In this document: positions 6,907-16,026 of the stretch, piece after piece
Numbering within the stretch: position 1 is the first letter of the stretch
Layout: the number at the start of each line of letters is the position of its first letter
Assembly: GCA_902765005.1 (NCBI GenBank)
Contig: CACWYB010000024.1
Coordinates: 1-55,540, forward strand
Reading direction: 5' to 3'
DNA from: an uncultured Eubacteriales bacterium
Lineage (GTDB): Bacteria; Bacillota; Clostridia; Christensenellales; CAG-138
DNA length: 55,540 bases
Program-made: the position numbers and the translations under genes
Notes under the pieces: model-generated
Told to the model about the DNA's origin: nothing
The model's input: the letters and a program-made list of their open reading frames with translations, nothing else
Databases searched by the model: none

Positions 6907-8844
6907 TCACTCCTCCACCTTCCACTCCGTCTCGTCGCCGCAGATGTTGCGGATCTTCAGGCGGAGGGGCTTTTGCTCGGAGGTGATGCGGCCATCCCAG
7001 AAGGACTTGGATTTGGTGCCGTTCTTGATGACATAGCCCAGCTTGTCGATCTTGATCTCGGAATCGGAATGCCAGGGACCGGAGGCTGCCGTGCAATCCA
7101 GACTGAGATATTCGATCAGCTCCAGGCCCTCGTCGCTGATCTCGATGGGCTTATAGGGCTTCTTGGAAGCGTTCAGAGATGCCTTGAGATTGAATTCTTG
7201 GATCTTCTGCATCACCCGATCGCTGAGGAAACGGCCGATCACCACGGAATACCCGCCGAGCAGCGTGTCCGTGGCCGGCTCAATGTGATACTCCACTTCG
7301 TCCCCGAAGACCACGTCGTCCAGCAGCGGCTTCAGATCCTGCAGGTCGATCTTCACCAGGGTGCTGTCATCCTCGGCGATAAACCGCTCAATCGCCTCTT
7401 TATCCGTGATGTCGATATAATACACGAGCACCTTCTTCACTCCAGCAGGCAGATCGGGGATGGCCTGATGGATGATGCGGTTGATCATTACCTCATCCAG
7501 CAGTTTGGAGGAGCTGTCCATCAGGTTCGGCACATAGACAGGCACCATACCATCCTGAGTCGTCGTGATCGACCCCTCCCAGAAAGAATCCAATCCATCT
7601 TCATTTTTCAGCCCGGGAATGATCTTCCTGATGGCGTCCATGGTCTGCACCGGGTTCCGATACAGGGATACCCCATCCTTGATCTCCAGCACATCGAAGG
7701 CCGCGCCTATGGACACCAGCCGATCCCGCATGGTCTGGATCGAATTGATGCCAATATCGGATGTGATGAATCGGCGTCCTAGCTTCTTAGCCACTGCTGC
7801 CGTCACCCCGCTGCCACCGAAAAAGTCGGCTACAACCATACCAGCATTAGAAGATGCCTTTATTATTCTCTCAAGTAATGGTTCCGGTTTCTGGGTAGCA
7901 TAATCAATCCGCTCATCCGCCTGGGAATTAACGGCATTAATATCTGTCCAAGTATCATCAAGAGCGATTCCTTCTGCTTCATCTAAATAATGCTTTATCC
8001 TCAGGGTTCCGGAGGATGTGACATATATCCTGCCCTCGTTGCGAAGTCGATCAATTGTTTCTTGTGTTGTCGCGGTCCCTATTTTTTCATCCTTAAAATG
8101 CCTTCCGTTTTCATCTACTTTACTAAAACGTTGATCAATGTATTCTTGTGAATATGGAATCATGATAGGATTATAAACGCAGTTTTCCCCTTTGGAATAC
8201 CAAAACAGCATGTCATGGCTGTGTCCGATTCCATACTTTCCCTTAAAACCAGACGGGGTCATACGTCTCCATATTATTTCTGACTGGAAATTGTCTTCCC
8301 CAAATAGCTCATCAAGCAATATTTTTACATAATGACCAATATGCCAATCCAAATGCACATAGATGGAAGCCGTTTCATTCATTACGCTCTTGATTGCTAG
8401 GAGATTCTCATACATCCAGTTGAGATACTTTTCCTTATCCCAAACATCGCCGTACATTTTCTCCTCGAAAGCTTTCAATTCATCGACATCCAGCTCCTGC
8501 TCTGCTTTATCAATCGCTTCCGCAACCTTTGGATTGCGACGGATATAAACCTGTTTTGCATAGTCCGCGCCGCTTGCAAAGGGCGGGTCGATATAGACCA
8601 GGTCCACCTGGATGCCCTTTTCCTTGAGATAGGCGCAGGCCGAAACACATTCGCCACGGATGACCAGATTTCCGTCGGTGTTATTGCCCACCGTCTCCTT
8701 GGTCTCCATTTCATACAAGGGCATACCCCGCTGCAAGGTGGCGTTTATATCGTCCGCCCCCTGATACTTCAGAACCCGATTGAAACTAAGCACCGCTTGA
8801 CCCTTTACCGGCTCCGGCACATAGGGAACGTATTTGATCGGCAT
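6907..8844 (-). CDS. mod: type III restriction-modification system modification subunit (adenine-specific DNA methyltransferase)
   Basis: 645 residues. The beta-class order is clear: motif IV DPPF (86-89) comes before motif X-like YATQKP (315-320) and motif I ADFFGGSG (339-346). Such enzymes transfer methyl from SAM to N6 of adenine on one strand of an asymmetric site and give the Res partner its specificity. The central region between the motifs probably holds target recognition. Its start overlaps the stop of the DUF2513 gene (TGATG). The res gene is three genes upstream rather than adjacent, which is unusual for type III systems. Confidence 0.92.
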   Translation of the reverse strand: MPIKYVPYVPEPVKGQAVLSFNRVLKYQGADDINATLQRGMPLYEMETKETVGNNTDGNLVIRGECVSACAYLKEKGIQVDLVYIDPPFASGADYAKQVYIRRNPKVAEAIDKAEQELDVDELKAFEEKMYGDVWDKEKYLNWMYENLLAIKSVMNETASIYVHLDWHIGHYVKILLDELFGEDNFQSEIIWRRMTPSGFKGKYGIGHSHDMLFWYSKGENCVYNPIMIPYSQEYIDQRFSKVDENGRHFKDEKIGTATTQETIDRLRNEGRIYVTSSGTLRIKHYLDEAEGIALDDTWTDINAVNSQADERIDYATQKPEPLLERIIKASSNAGMVVADFFGGSGVTAAVAKKLGRRFITSDIGINSIQTMRDRLVSIGAAFDVLEIKDGVSLYRNPVQTMDAIRKIIPGLKNEDGLDSFWEGSITTTQDGMVPVYVPNLMDSSSKLLDEVMINRIIHQAIPDLPAGVKKVLVYYIDITDKEAIERFIAEDDSTLVKIDLQDLKPLLDDVVFGDEVEYHIEPATDTLLGGYSVVIGRFLSDRVMQKIQEFNLKASLNASKKPYKPIEISDEGLELIEYLSLDCTAASGPWHSDSEIKIDKLGYVIKNGTKSKSFWDGRITSEQKPLRLKIRNICGDETEWKVEE

Positions 8845-9233
8845 CAGATTTGCCCTCCGTTCTTGATGATGGAATTCGCCACGCCCTCGGCTGCAGCGGT
8901 GATGAAAGCAGAAGAAATAGTTTTGATGGTGTCAAAAATCAGGGGTAGGCCCTTATCCTTGATCGCATCCTTTGTTTTCTTCCAGATGGTGTTATCGCGC
9001 ACTTTGTCCAAATAATCGTAGCCGTCCCAGGTTATACTCCGAATCCACACATGACCATCCATATCATGATGCACATCATCGACCATCCCTGCGTTTTTCA
9101 ACAGTTTCACATGCTCTCGGATTTCTCCAGCGGAATAGCCATCTATGGCAATGCTTTCATATGACGAACTGTTGGGATCTTGTTCTTCAACTCTCAACAG
9201 AATCAGGCGAACTAAATCCATATCCCGCTTCAT
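8844..9233 (-). CDS. DUF2513 protein
   Basis: 129 residues starting MKRDMDLVRLILLRVEE, with the DUF2513 pattern GYSAGEIREHVKLLKNAGMV, a winged-helix-like part, and ITWDGYDYLDKVRDNTIWKK later. DUF2513 proteins are common on prophages and mobile elements; their function is unknown. The C-terminal 30 residues (ISSAFITAAAEGVANSII) may form an amphipathic or membrane-associated helix. It overlaps the previous gene by ATGA and the mod gene by one base, so it is part of one operon. Confidence 0.8.
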   Translation of the reverse strand: MKRDMDLVRLILLRVEEQDPNSSSYESIAIDGYSAGEIREHVKLLKNAGMVDDVHHDMDGHVWIRSITWDGYDYLDKVRDNTIWKKTKDAIKDKGLPLIFDTIKTISSAFITAAAEGVANSIIKNGGQI

Positions 9234-10063
9234 TCCGCTTCCCCTTCTTTCAGCATAATAACCAGCCGAATGATATTGCCCGTCTGGTACATCAGATATT
9301 CCTGAACATTCAATTTCGCCTTATCAGTGTGTTTTGCGTAATTGTTCATATAATTCGTATAGGCCTGCAAAAGAGTTTCAAGGTTGTTGGAGACCTCCCC
9401 AGGTACACCATTGTCCTTAAGGTACTTGCCATAGTCCGATTTGCTTTTTTCCAACGTGCGACCATCGCCAGTATTGAAAAACTCTTGAAAGAAGGTTTCA
9501 AGCGACTTCCGAAATAGATCAGCGACATCATTTGCATTTTTGGGTGTAACCTCAGAATATGCGCGAAGGGCCTTGCTCCAAGCCTTTTCTGTGCGAGGGT
9601 AGTCTTTCAACCAATCGAGCGGAGCAGAAACCAGGGCATCATCGAATTCCGGGACACCTTTTGGGAAGATGAAGATGCCGTCATCGTCAGTAGCCATAGT
9701 ATAAGGGATGTTTAGCCTTTCCAAAAAGCTCAACAAAAGCATCTTATAACATTCGCCTACAACCGGATCATGGAATATCTTTTTTGATGTATTTATCAAA
9801 GCAATATGTTTACTAATTACATCAAAAACATCATCCCCATCAAGAATACTATTCTCTACTCCTTCAGCACTAAAATAATCGTATCTTGCGTGAGGGTGTT
9901 CTCCTACCATCTGATAGTACAGAATGAACCCAAGGCCAGAGAACATATCCTTAGTTAATTCTATCTGATCAAACTCAGTCATTATTAGATACTTCAGTGC
10001 CTGGAATTTTTGTGGGTCACTAAACCCTATACCCAATTTCTCTCGATAATCTACCCACTTCAT
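9230..10063 (-). CDS. hypothetical protein between res and mod (Abi-like C-terminal region)
   Basis: 277 residues from the ATG at 10063, chosen over an upstream ATG at 10099 because GGGGGG lies eight bases before it, just at the res stop. I do not recognise the N-terminal 180 residues. The C-terminal part (FRKSLETFFQEFF ... LETLLQAYTNYMNNYAKHTD ... YLMYQTGNIIRLVIML) resembles the C-terminal domain seen in some abortive-infection proteins, with a possible degenerate HEPN-type NNYAKH motif. It overlaps the DUF2513 gene by four bases and res by none, so it is co-translated with the R-M genes. Confidence 0.65.
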   Translation of the reverse strand: MKWVDYREKLGIGFSDPQKFQALKYLIMTEFDQIELTKDMFSGLGFILYYQMVGEHPHARYDYFSAEGVENSILDGDDVFDVISKHIALINTSKKIFHDPVVGECYKMLLLSFLERLNIPYTMATDDDGIFIFPKGVPEFDDALVSAPLDWLKDYPRTEKAWSKALRAYSEVTPKNANDVADLFRKSLETFFQEFFNTGDGRTLEKSKSDYGKYLKDNGVPGEVSNNLETLLQAYTNYMNNYAKHTDKAKLNVQEYLMYQTGNIIRLVIMLKEGEAE

Positions 10064-10064
10064 A

Positions 10065-12917
10065 TCATGTCCCCCCAAAGAACTCGCACAGCCTGTCATG
10101 AATCAACATTTGGCGCTGAGCATCGCTCATAGAATCCTCCAAATACAGATAATCGAACCGCTTATAGCCAAACAGATCGTTGTTAAAGGGGATAAACTTA
10201 TTCTCCACAAAATGGCGCTTTTCCAGGAAACGCTCTTCTTTGGCAAAAATAGTGCCCTTCGTTTCAGTAATGATGGCTTTATGAATGGCCCCATTCTTGC
10301 GTTGGATGATGAGAAAGTCGGGCGTGTACTTGCCGATGTAGTGCCAGGCCCCGCCGGAGGACTGGTAGCAAGCGATTTTGAACTCCGTGAGGCCGCGGTC
10401 GCCGTTGTAATAGACCTCCAAACCAAGAGACTCCAGACGGTCCTCAGCCAGCAGGTCCTTGAGCACTTTTATCTCAAAATCGCTGTCGGTATGGTAAGGC
10501 AGATAGTGGAAGGAACGGTCCTTCTGGGGGTGGGACATATTGCGGGCACGGACCTGTTCGGCTGCGTCCGTCATGCCCATTTCCAACAGGTTTCGGATCG
10601 TTGCCTCCACCTCGGGATTGACCTTGAACTTGCCGCGATCATCGTCGATGATGTTCTTCACGGTCTGTTGTTCCGGATAGTAGTCCTCCGGATGATTCGT
10701 CTGGACCGTGGTCTTGAAATTCTCGACCCGAAGGAGACTGGCCTGCTGAGAAATCTTCTCCTCAATGGTTTCAAAACGGCGTTCATCGCAAAAGGCCTTG
10801 CGAATATTTGCCTCTACCACGGAGCGGTCAAAATGGGAGCTGAAATAGCGCTCCCCATCCCGCTCGTAGGTGATGGCATCAAACAGTTTGCGGAGCGCCG
10901 CTTCATGAGGTTTCAACTGCTCCGCGGTTAATGTGCCCAGGCTGTCACGGCGAATGGAATACAACCAGGCGTGGAAGGAGGCGTGCTCCATGCCATGCTC
11001 CGCTTTGTCGAACTCTCGGTGCAGAACTTCCATAGAAAAATCGGTGGAAGCTACGGAAGCGCGATCCAGCTCACTGCCGGTCGTCGCCTGGAGCAAGGCT
11101 TTTGCCGGATTCGCCGGTTCGACGATCTTCGTCTCATAGCGGACCCTCAGTTGATAGAAATCTACCTTGGGCAGCTTCAGATACTTCGTTCGGTCATAGC
11201 GTTTTAACTCGATGAATCGGTCCGATCCGGTCTGGAACTCCTGCAAGGAAATATGTTGTTGCTGTTCCAGCTGCGCGTTCAAAACTTCAGCGTTCTCTTT
11301 GTTCAGCCAGATCAAAGCCGTTTCATAGTGGTCTTTCTCCACCTGGCGCAGACACCGGCAGGATGTTTGCAGAACATTATTGCGTGGGCAGGCACTTTCC
11401 TGAGAGAGGATAACTCCGGTCAGGCTGCGACAATCCCAGCCCTCTTTGCCGATCTGAACGAGAAGCACGATGCGCTTCTTGGAAATGGACTTGTCCAGGA
11501 TGTCGAACTCCATCTGCCCGTCCGTAGGCGCAGGAAATTCCTTGTTGCCATCATGATATTTGAGCACCGCTGTCTCCGGCAGGCCATATTCCCTCACAAT
11601 GGAAGTTACCAGCGGATACACCAACTTCTCGCATTTGGGGATCGTGCCACAGTAGATGCCAAGTTTCGCCGTCAGCCCACCCTCATAGACCGTATTCAGG
11701 TGCGTATCCAGAAAGTCACGGACGCCCTTTTCGATGATCTGCAGGCTGGTCATGTTCTCTGCGATCCTGACAACGGGGCGCTTTAAGAAATTACCGATGC
11801 CCTCGATAAGCGGGTAGTAGCAAACGATGGTCGGGATCTCCACGAAGCCGATGGTAAGCGTTGGTGTAATGGCCACTTTGGACGAGCGATAGGGCGTACC
11901 GGAAAAGCCTATGACGGAATTAGTATGATCTCCTTCTTTCATCCAGCGGGTGATGACCTGGCGCAGCTTGATTTCATCGCTGGTCGCATGGTGGACCTCA
12001 TCCACAAAAACGGACAGGCGAGGTATCCGACTGATATAATACCGCAGCTCGTTGGCCTTTTTGTCCTGCATCTCCGCATCGTCGAAAAGCGTCAATTCCG
12101 CTTTCTGCTTTTCGCTGTCCAGGATGACCTTTTCGGCGTTGACAACGGCAATCAAACCGAACAGATCGGAAAGCGGCTGATGACGGGCGAGCTTTTGAAC
12201 ATTCGGATTGTTGACCTTGTTCGATTTCTTACTCGTCTTCTGTGCGTCCAGCACCTCAAACAGCAATCTGCGCTTGATCTGCGATGCGGCGGGCTCAGGC
12301 AGTACCCAGGTAGGATCGAAATTCTGAATGGTCTTCAGGCTGGGAACCACGGAGGATTTCAACCCAGATGGGGCGAAGATGATGAAATTATGGGCAAAGG
12401 CTGGATTGGCCGGCTCATTCTGCGCAAAATACAGATCGAGATAGATGAAAGCCGCCATTAGGTATGTCTTTCCGGCACCCATGGGAAGGCTGAATAGATA
12501 GTCCGTGTAGGATACGTTTGAAAAGATGTCACGGAATACCCGGGCATAGTCAATGCTGTGCGGGTTTTCCTTTATTGCCGTTGCCAGTTTCTCCGAGGTG
12601 AACTGTCCCTTGTCATCCTTCATCAAAGCATATTCATAAAGGGCAGCGGCAGCCGGTGTGCTGGACAAGAAGCTTCTGGTAGAAACAGACAGCTCCTGCT
12701 CCTCCAGATTCATCGAATTGAACGCGCCACGGCAAAAGAGATCTACCAGGGGCTTGCACCCACAAGCTATTTTCAGATATAGATAGGTTTTGATCGCGTC
12801 AATCTGGGCATCGCGAAGATGGCCATTCGCCTCCATATAACTGATCAGCCCTGCAATGGTGCAGTCAGGCGAAGCAAACCATTCGTCCCGCTTTTGGCTG
12901 ATCATTCGATAAAACAT
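10065..12917 (-). CDS. res: type III restriction endonuclease subunit Res (DEAD/DEAH helicase plus nuclease)
   Basis: 950 residues. Superfamily 2 helicase motifs are visible: Walker A MGAGKT (146-151), DEVH box (306-309), FSGTPYR (about 335-341) and the motif VI region QTSCRCLRQ (about 525-533). The C-terminus has YTPDFLII and ITETKG, the PD...ExK nuclease signature. With Mod it should cut DNA after ATP-driven sliding between two unmodified sites. Start at 12917 with AGGAGA eight bases upstream and a strong promoter. It heads an operon of six overlapping or closely spaced minus-strand genes. Confidence 0.9.
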   Translation of the reverse strand: MFYRMISQKRDEWFASPDCTIAGLISYMEANGHLRDAQIDAIKTYLYLKIACGCKPLVDLFCRGAFNSMNLEEQELSVSTRSFLSSTPAAAALYEYALMKDDKGQFTSEKLATAIKENPHSIDYARVFRDIFSNVSYTDYLFSLPMGAGKTYLMAAFIYLDLYFAQNEPANPAFAHNFIIFAPSGLKSSVVPSLKTIQNFDPTWVLPEPAASQIKRRLLFEVLDAQKTSKKSNKVNNPNVQKLARHQPLSDLFGLIAVVNAEKVILDSEKQKAELTLFDDAEMQDKKANELRYYISRIPRLSVFVDEVHHATSDEIKLRQVITRWMKEGDHTNSVIGFSGTPYRSSKVAITPTLTIGFVEIPTIVCYYPLIEGIGNFLKRPVVRIAENMTSLQIIEKGVRDFLDTHLNTVYEGGLTAKLGIYCGTIPKCEKLVYPLVTSIVREYGLPETAVLKYHDGNKEFPAPTDGQMEFDILDKSISKKRIVLLVQIGKEGWDCRSLTGVILSQESACPRNNVLQTSCRCLRQVEKDHYETALIWLNKENAEVLNAQLEQQQHISLQEFQTGSDRFIELKRYDRTKYLKLPKVDFYQLRVRYETKIVEPANPAKALLQATTGSELDRASVASTDFSMEVLHREFDKAEHGMEHASFHAWLYSIRRDSLGTLTAEQLKPHEAALRKLFDAITYERDGERYFSSHFDRSVVEANIRKAFCDERRFETIEEKISQQASLLRVENFKTTVQTNHPEDYYPEQQTVKNIIDDDRGKFKVNPEVEATIRNLLEMGMTDAAEQVRARNMSHPQKDRSFHYLPYHTDSDFEIKVLKDLLAEDRLESLGLEVYYNGDRGLTEFKIACYQSSGGAWHYIGKYTPDFLIIQRKNGAIHKAIITETKGTIFAKEERFLEKRHFVENKFIPFNNDLFGYKRFDYLYLEDSMSDAQRQMLIHDRLCEFFGGT

Positions 12918-12952
12918 GGCAATCTCCTACATGTGTATATTAAATCAAAATA

Positions 12953-12981
12953 ATTATAGCGGAAAAGGGTGTTTTTTTCAA
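12953..12981 (-). promoter_or_regulatory. promoter of the res operon
   Basis: Minus strand TTGAAA, exact 17-base spacer, TATAAT, ending 36 bases before the res start. It places the promoter in the short gap after the DUF6076 gene, so the R-M operon can be transcribed on its own. Confidence 0.7.
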
Positions 12982-12997
12982 GATGAACGAAAGCTGC

Positions 12998-14161
12998 TCA
13001 TCCCTTCTTGTACATCAGATCCTTCGTCAGCTCTGCTTCCAGTTCCTCCAGGGTGATTTTGCCGTCCAGGCAGGCGTCGCGGAGATCCATGGCTCGGGCA
13101 GACCAAATGGCGAAGGATTCTTTGGTCATGTGGCCGCTGCGGATGCGGGCATGGTGGGTCTTGTAGGCCCGTTGGAAGACCTGCAGGGCGGGGCTGTCCT
13201 TGACCCGGCGGGCAAAGGTGTTGCGAGCACCCACCTCTTTACAGGTCTTGTCCGTTTCTCCGGGAGCAGGATTGTCGCAGTATTCCACGTCGTACCCGCC
13301 ACGGGGCATAAAGAATCTGCCGCAATTGGCGCAGCAACGGGGCACCCGATCCTCCTGCAGACAGGTCATAAGTTCCGTGTAGAGGAACGATCCAAGAGAG
13401 CTGTATTCTGTCTCCCGATAGATTTTGCCGTCCTCTCCCAGCGTGTAGATCGCTTTCACCTGCGCGCCGGAATTCAATTGGTATCTATCCTTGACAAACA
13501 GATCTCGGCTAAAAAGCTTTTTGAGTGCCGCCTCCTTGTCTCCTGCTTGATACTCTTTTAAGAACGGCAGGTACACCTCTTTGACACGCAGGAGATCGTC
13601 CAGCATCGATTCAAAATGAGCTGTATTGGCACGAATGGCATCATTGAAAGCATAGAGCCTGTCGTGATTCTTAAACTGATATTTAGGCTCAAAAATAGCT
13701 TCCGACATCTCAAAGTAGGGAGAGGGATCCGAATCTGCTGGCTGAGGACTTTCATCGTCTTCTTCTTCCTCGATCGGCTCGTCATACCCGCGAAGAAGCT
13801 CTTCGTATTGCGCATATATTCCATGCAATTCATCCTGAACATCAGCGAACCTATCCTCTGGTATACCCTCCCAAATGTATTTCTTTTTCAACTGGGCATA
13901 CACAGGCTGTTCCTTAAAAAAAGAGATGATCTTTTTCTGCACACGAAATACAGCTTCCATGTGCTTTGCATACTTGCCCAGATGCTGCGGATTGACCAAA
14001 AGGAAAGCACTGGCATATGAAAGATTGCTGCTCCATTTTTCCAGTTTCGACATATCCATGTTCAAATAGTATGTCAATAACTCTCCTCGCTCAAAGGGTG
14101 GAGCATCCGAATCGCACAGCCAGATCTGCTGATCCCGCTCCCGAACTGTAAAAGGCACCAT
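12998..14161 (-). CDS. DUF6076 family protein
   Basis: 387 residues from the ATG at 14161. An ATG 15 bases upstream lies within the ribosome site (GGAGGTAATACAT) of this start, so the shorter form is chosen. The C-terminal third carries the recognisable CANCGRFFMP ... YCDNP ... TCKEVGARNTFARRV pattern with four conserved cysteines, a zinc-ribbon-like segment seen in DUF6076 proteins of gut Clostridia. Residues 185-205 or so are acidic (EEEEDDE). Function is unknown; it lies next to defence genes on accessory DNA. Confidence 0.75.
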   Translation of the reverse strand: MVPFTVRERDQQIWLCDSDAPPFERGELLTYYLNMDMSKLEKWSSNLSYASAFLLVNPQHLGKYAKHMEAVFRVQKKIISFFKEQPVYAQLKKKYIWEGIPEDRFADVQDELHGIYAQYEELLRGYDEPIEEEEDDESPQPADSDPSPYFEMSEAIFEPKYQFKNHDRLYAFNDAIRANTAHFESMLDDLLRVKEVYLPFLKEYQAGDKEAALKKLFSRDLFVKDRYQLNSGAQVKAIYTLGEDGKIYRETEYSSLGSFLYTELMTCLQEDRVPRCCANCGRFFMPRGGYDVEYCDNPAPGETDKTCKEVGARNTFARRVKDSPALQVFQRAYKTHHARIRSGHMTKESFAIWSARAMDLRDACLDGKITLEELEAELTKDLMYKKG

Positions 14162-14219
14162 ATGTATTACCTCCATGAATTAGAAGATCGATTTTTACAT
14201 TTTAGATAATGTTTATTAC

Positions 14220-14248
14220 ATTATAAATTACCTATTGCAAAAAGTCAA
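14220..14248 (-). promoter_or_regulatory. promoter of the DUF6076 gene
   Basis: Minus strand TTGACT, exact 17-base spacer, TATAAT, 59 bases before the start codon. Near-consensus. Confidence 0.7.
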
Positions 14249-14547
14249 GTGGCCTGCTATAGTCTATTTAGAAAATCGAATCACGAATCTAAATTACCGA
14301 ATTTAGAGACGGATGAGATTTTTTACAGGATCGGGCACCTTGACAACTTCATACCGTTCTACCGCCCAGGATACGGCAGGCAACCGGGCCGAGAAGCCAG
14401 GTCGCGGGCACAGCCCGCTGCGACAACGTGGTGCAAAGCAGCACAGGAACACAGGCGGTCATGAGAACGGGCCAGCAAGAACCATGGGGAGGCGTTCTTC
14501 AGAAACGGGTTTGCCTTCCCGAAAGAAAAACAGAAGGAGAAAGAATC
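14249..14547. other. gap between the defence region and the mobilizable element
   Basis: No convincing gene. A short dyad CTAAATT - ACCG - AATTTAG lies at 14289-14306. From about 14340 the base composition rises to that of the mobilization genes. No copy of the tRNA-Leu 3' end was found, so the left end of the element could not be placed here. Confidence 0.4.
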
Positions 14548-14754
14548 ATGCACAACAAGAACAAAAACCAGAACAAGGGAAGCCTGACCATCGTCAACTA
14601 TGCCGATGTATGTCGGTACATGGAACAGGCGAAGGCTGACGCCGGTGACGACGTACAGATGTTTTACGTTTTCTCGCGGAAGGACGCAGCACCCGATCCC
14701 GCATGGGAGGAAGCCCTGGCCTCCATGGGTACGTTTATCAAGCTTGTACCCTGA
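14548..14754 (+). CDS. small hypothetical protein of the mobilizable element
   Basis: 68 residues beginning MHNKNKNQNKGSLTIVNYADVCRYMEQAKADAG. The ATG at 14548 follows AGAAGGAGAAAGAATC, a strong ribosome site, which decides the start over longer upstream frames. No family recognised. It ends five bases before the RepA-like gene and is probably co-translated with it. Confidence 0.6.
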   Translation: MHNKNKNQNKGSLTIVNYADVCRYMEQAKADAGDDVQMFYVFSRKDAAPDPAWEEALASMGTFIKLVP

Positions 14755-14759
14755 TCGCC

Positions 14760-15863
14760 ATGAGCCAACTGGAACTCATCAACATGGGCGAGGTGGCCCG
14801 GCAGGAGGTGGACTGGCTCTACTACCCCTATCTGCCCTTCGGGAAAATCTCCATCATCCAGGGGGACCCGGGCGAGGGGAAGACCCTGCTCATGATGGCC
14901 ATCATCGCCCGGCTGTCCCGAGGCGAGCCTTTGTTCAGCGAGGCGTTCGGCCGGGAGCCCATGGCCTGCATCTACCAGACGGCGGAGGACGGCCTGGGGG
15001 ACACCATTAAGCCCCGGCTGGAGGACGCGGGAGCCGATTGCAGCCGGGTGTTTGTGGTGAACGAGGACAAGGCGGCGTTGACCTTCACCGACGCCCGGAT
15101 CGAGGACGCCATCACAGCTACCGGCGCGCGGCTCCTGATCCTGGACCCGTTGCAGGCCTATCTCGGGGCCCAGGTGGACATGCACCGGGCCAACGAGGTC
15201 CGCCCCGCCTTCCACGCCCTGGCGGGCATCGCCCAGCGGACCGGATGTGCCATCGTGCTGGTGGGGCACATGAACAAGACCAAGGGCCAGGGCGGGCTCT
15301 ACCGGGGCCTTGGGTCCATCGACATCGCCGGGGCAGCCCGGAGCATCCTGCTGGTGCGCCGGGAGAAGGACGAGCCAAGCGTGCTGCACCTGGCTCACAT
15401 CAAATCGAACCTGGCTCCTTTGGGCCAGACTCTGTCCTTCGAGGTGGCCGACGGGCAGGTGTCGTTCCTGGGGGCCAGCGACATCACGGCGGAGGAGCTG
15501 CTCCGGGGCGGGGAGAGCGAGGGCGATCAGGTGCCCACCAAGGTCATGCAGGCGGAGGAGGTATTTGAGGAGCTGGCCGCCCGGCAGGAGGAGGTGCCCT
15601 CCAACGAGGCCTTCGCCCTGTTCGCCCAGCGGGGCTTCAAGCGCAAGACGGTGGAGAACGCCAAGCAGGAGCTAGTGGGGCTCCTGCGGCCTTCCTGCAC
15701 CCCACCGTGGCGGCAGAAACGGGGTCCTGTGCCTTGGCGCAGGTTCCCGCTGCCGACATCCCCGCGGGCACGGTCGCCCGCCTGCCCCCTGCAAGGACAC
15801 ACCACTTGTGGAACAAGTGTAGTGTGTTATACGGCTTGGCTGGCCCGCCGTGGGTCCTCATGA
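14760..15863 (+). CDS. RepA-like / AAA_25 ATPase of a mobilizable element
   Basis: 367 residues in the open frame. Walker A is GDPGEGKTLL (about 37-46), Walker B LLILDPLQAY (about 125-134), and GHMNKTKGQGG matches the L2-like loop of hexameric RepA/RecA-fold helicases used in element replication. Start at 14760, five bases after the previous stop; coupled translation is likely as no strong ribosome site is present. The family pattern is good to about residue 305 (RKTVENAKQEL). The last 60 residues look random and the frame runs through the oriT nick region, so the true C-terminus has probably been lost by a frameshift or deletion near 15670. Confidence 0.75.
   Translation: MSQLELINMGEVARQEVDWLYYPYLPFGKISIIQGDPGEGKTLLMMAIIARLSRGEPLFSEAFGREPMACIYQTAEDGLGDTIKPRLEDAGADCSRVFVVNEDKAALTFTDARIEDAITATGARLLILDPLQAYLGAQVDMHRANEVRPAFHALAGIAQRTGCAIVLVGHMNKTKGQGGLYRGLGSIDIAGAARSILLVRREKDEPSVLHLAHIKSNLAPLGQTLSFEVADGQVSFLGASDITAEELLRGGESEGDQVPTKVMQAEEVFEELAARQEEVPSNEAFALFAQRGFKRKTVENAKQELVGLLRPSCTPPWRQKRGPVPWRRFPLPTSPRARSPACPLQGHTTCGTSVVCYTAWLARRGSS
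15797..15832 (+). other. oriT: origin of transfer (oriT) of MobV/pMV158 type
   Basis: TAGTGTG/TTA at 15820-15829 matches the nick site known for MobV relaxases (pMV158 family), with the nick expected between 15826 and 15827. Directly upstream is a perfect 7-bp dyad CACTTGT - GGA - ACAAGTG (15803-15819), extended outward by ACACAC and GTGTGT with a two-base offset. A MobV relaxase gene starts 253 bases downstream, in the usual arrangement. Confidence 0.82.
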
Positions 15864-16026
15864 GGGGCCTGCGGCAGGAGCGCCGGAGGCGATCCAAAGG
15901 GGCACCCTGGGCAGCCAAACCGTGTTCTTGTGGATCTACTTTGGCAAGGAAGCCCGCAAAAACCGAATAGACACGAGGCGGCGTTCTTCCTTGCCCACAC
16001 AACCAAACCATAGAAAGGAAAATGCT

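Noticed and set aside
6973-7782. Plus-strand open frame opposite mod
   Set aside because: Overlaps the well-supported methyltransferase gene and shows no family pattern.
9230-10099. Longer form of the unknown res-mod spacer protein starting at 10099
   Set aside because: The extra 12 residues overlap the res gene and lack a ribosome site, while the ATG at 10063 has one.
13898-14020. Small plus-strand frames inside the DUF6076 gene
   Set aside because: No ribosome site, and the minus-strand gene covers them with family-like sequence.
14249-14547. Left attachment site of the mobilizable element
   Set aside because: No copy of the tRNA-Leu 3' end or of the anticodon-loop core was found here, so no left border is claimed.
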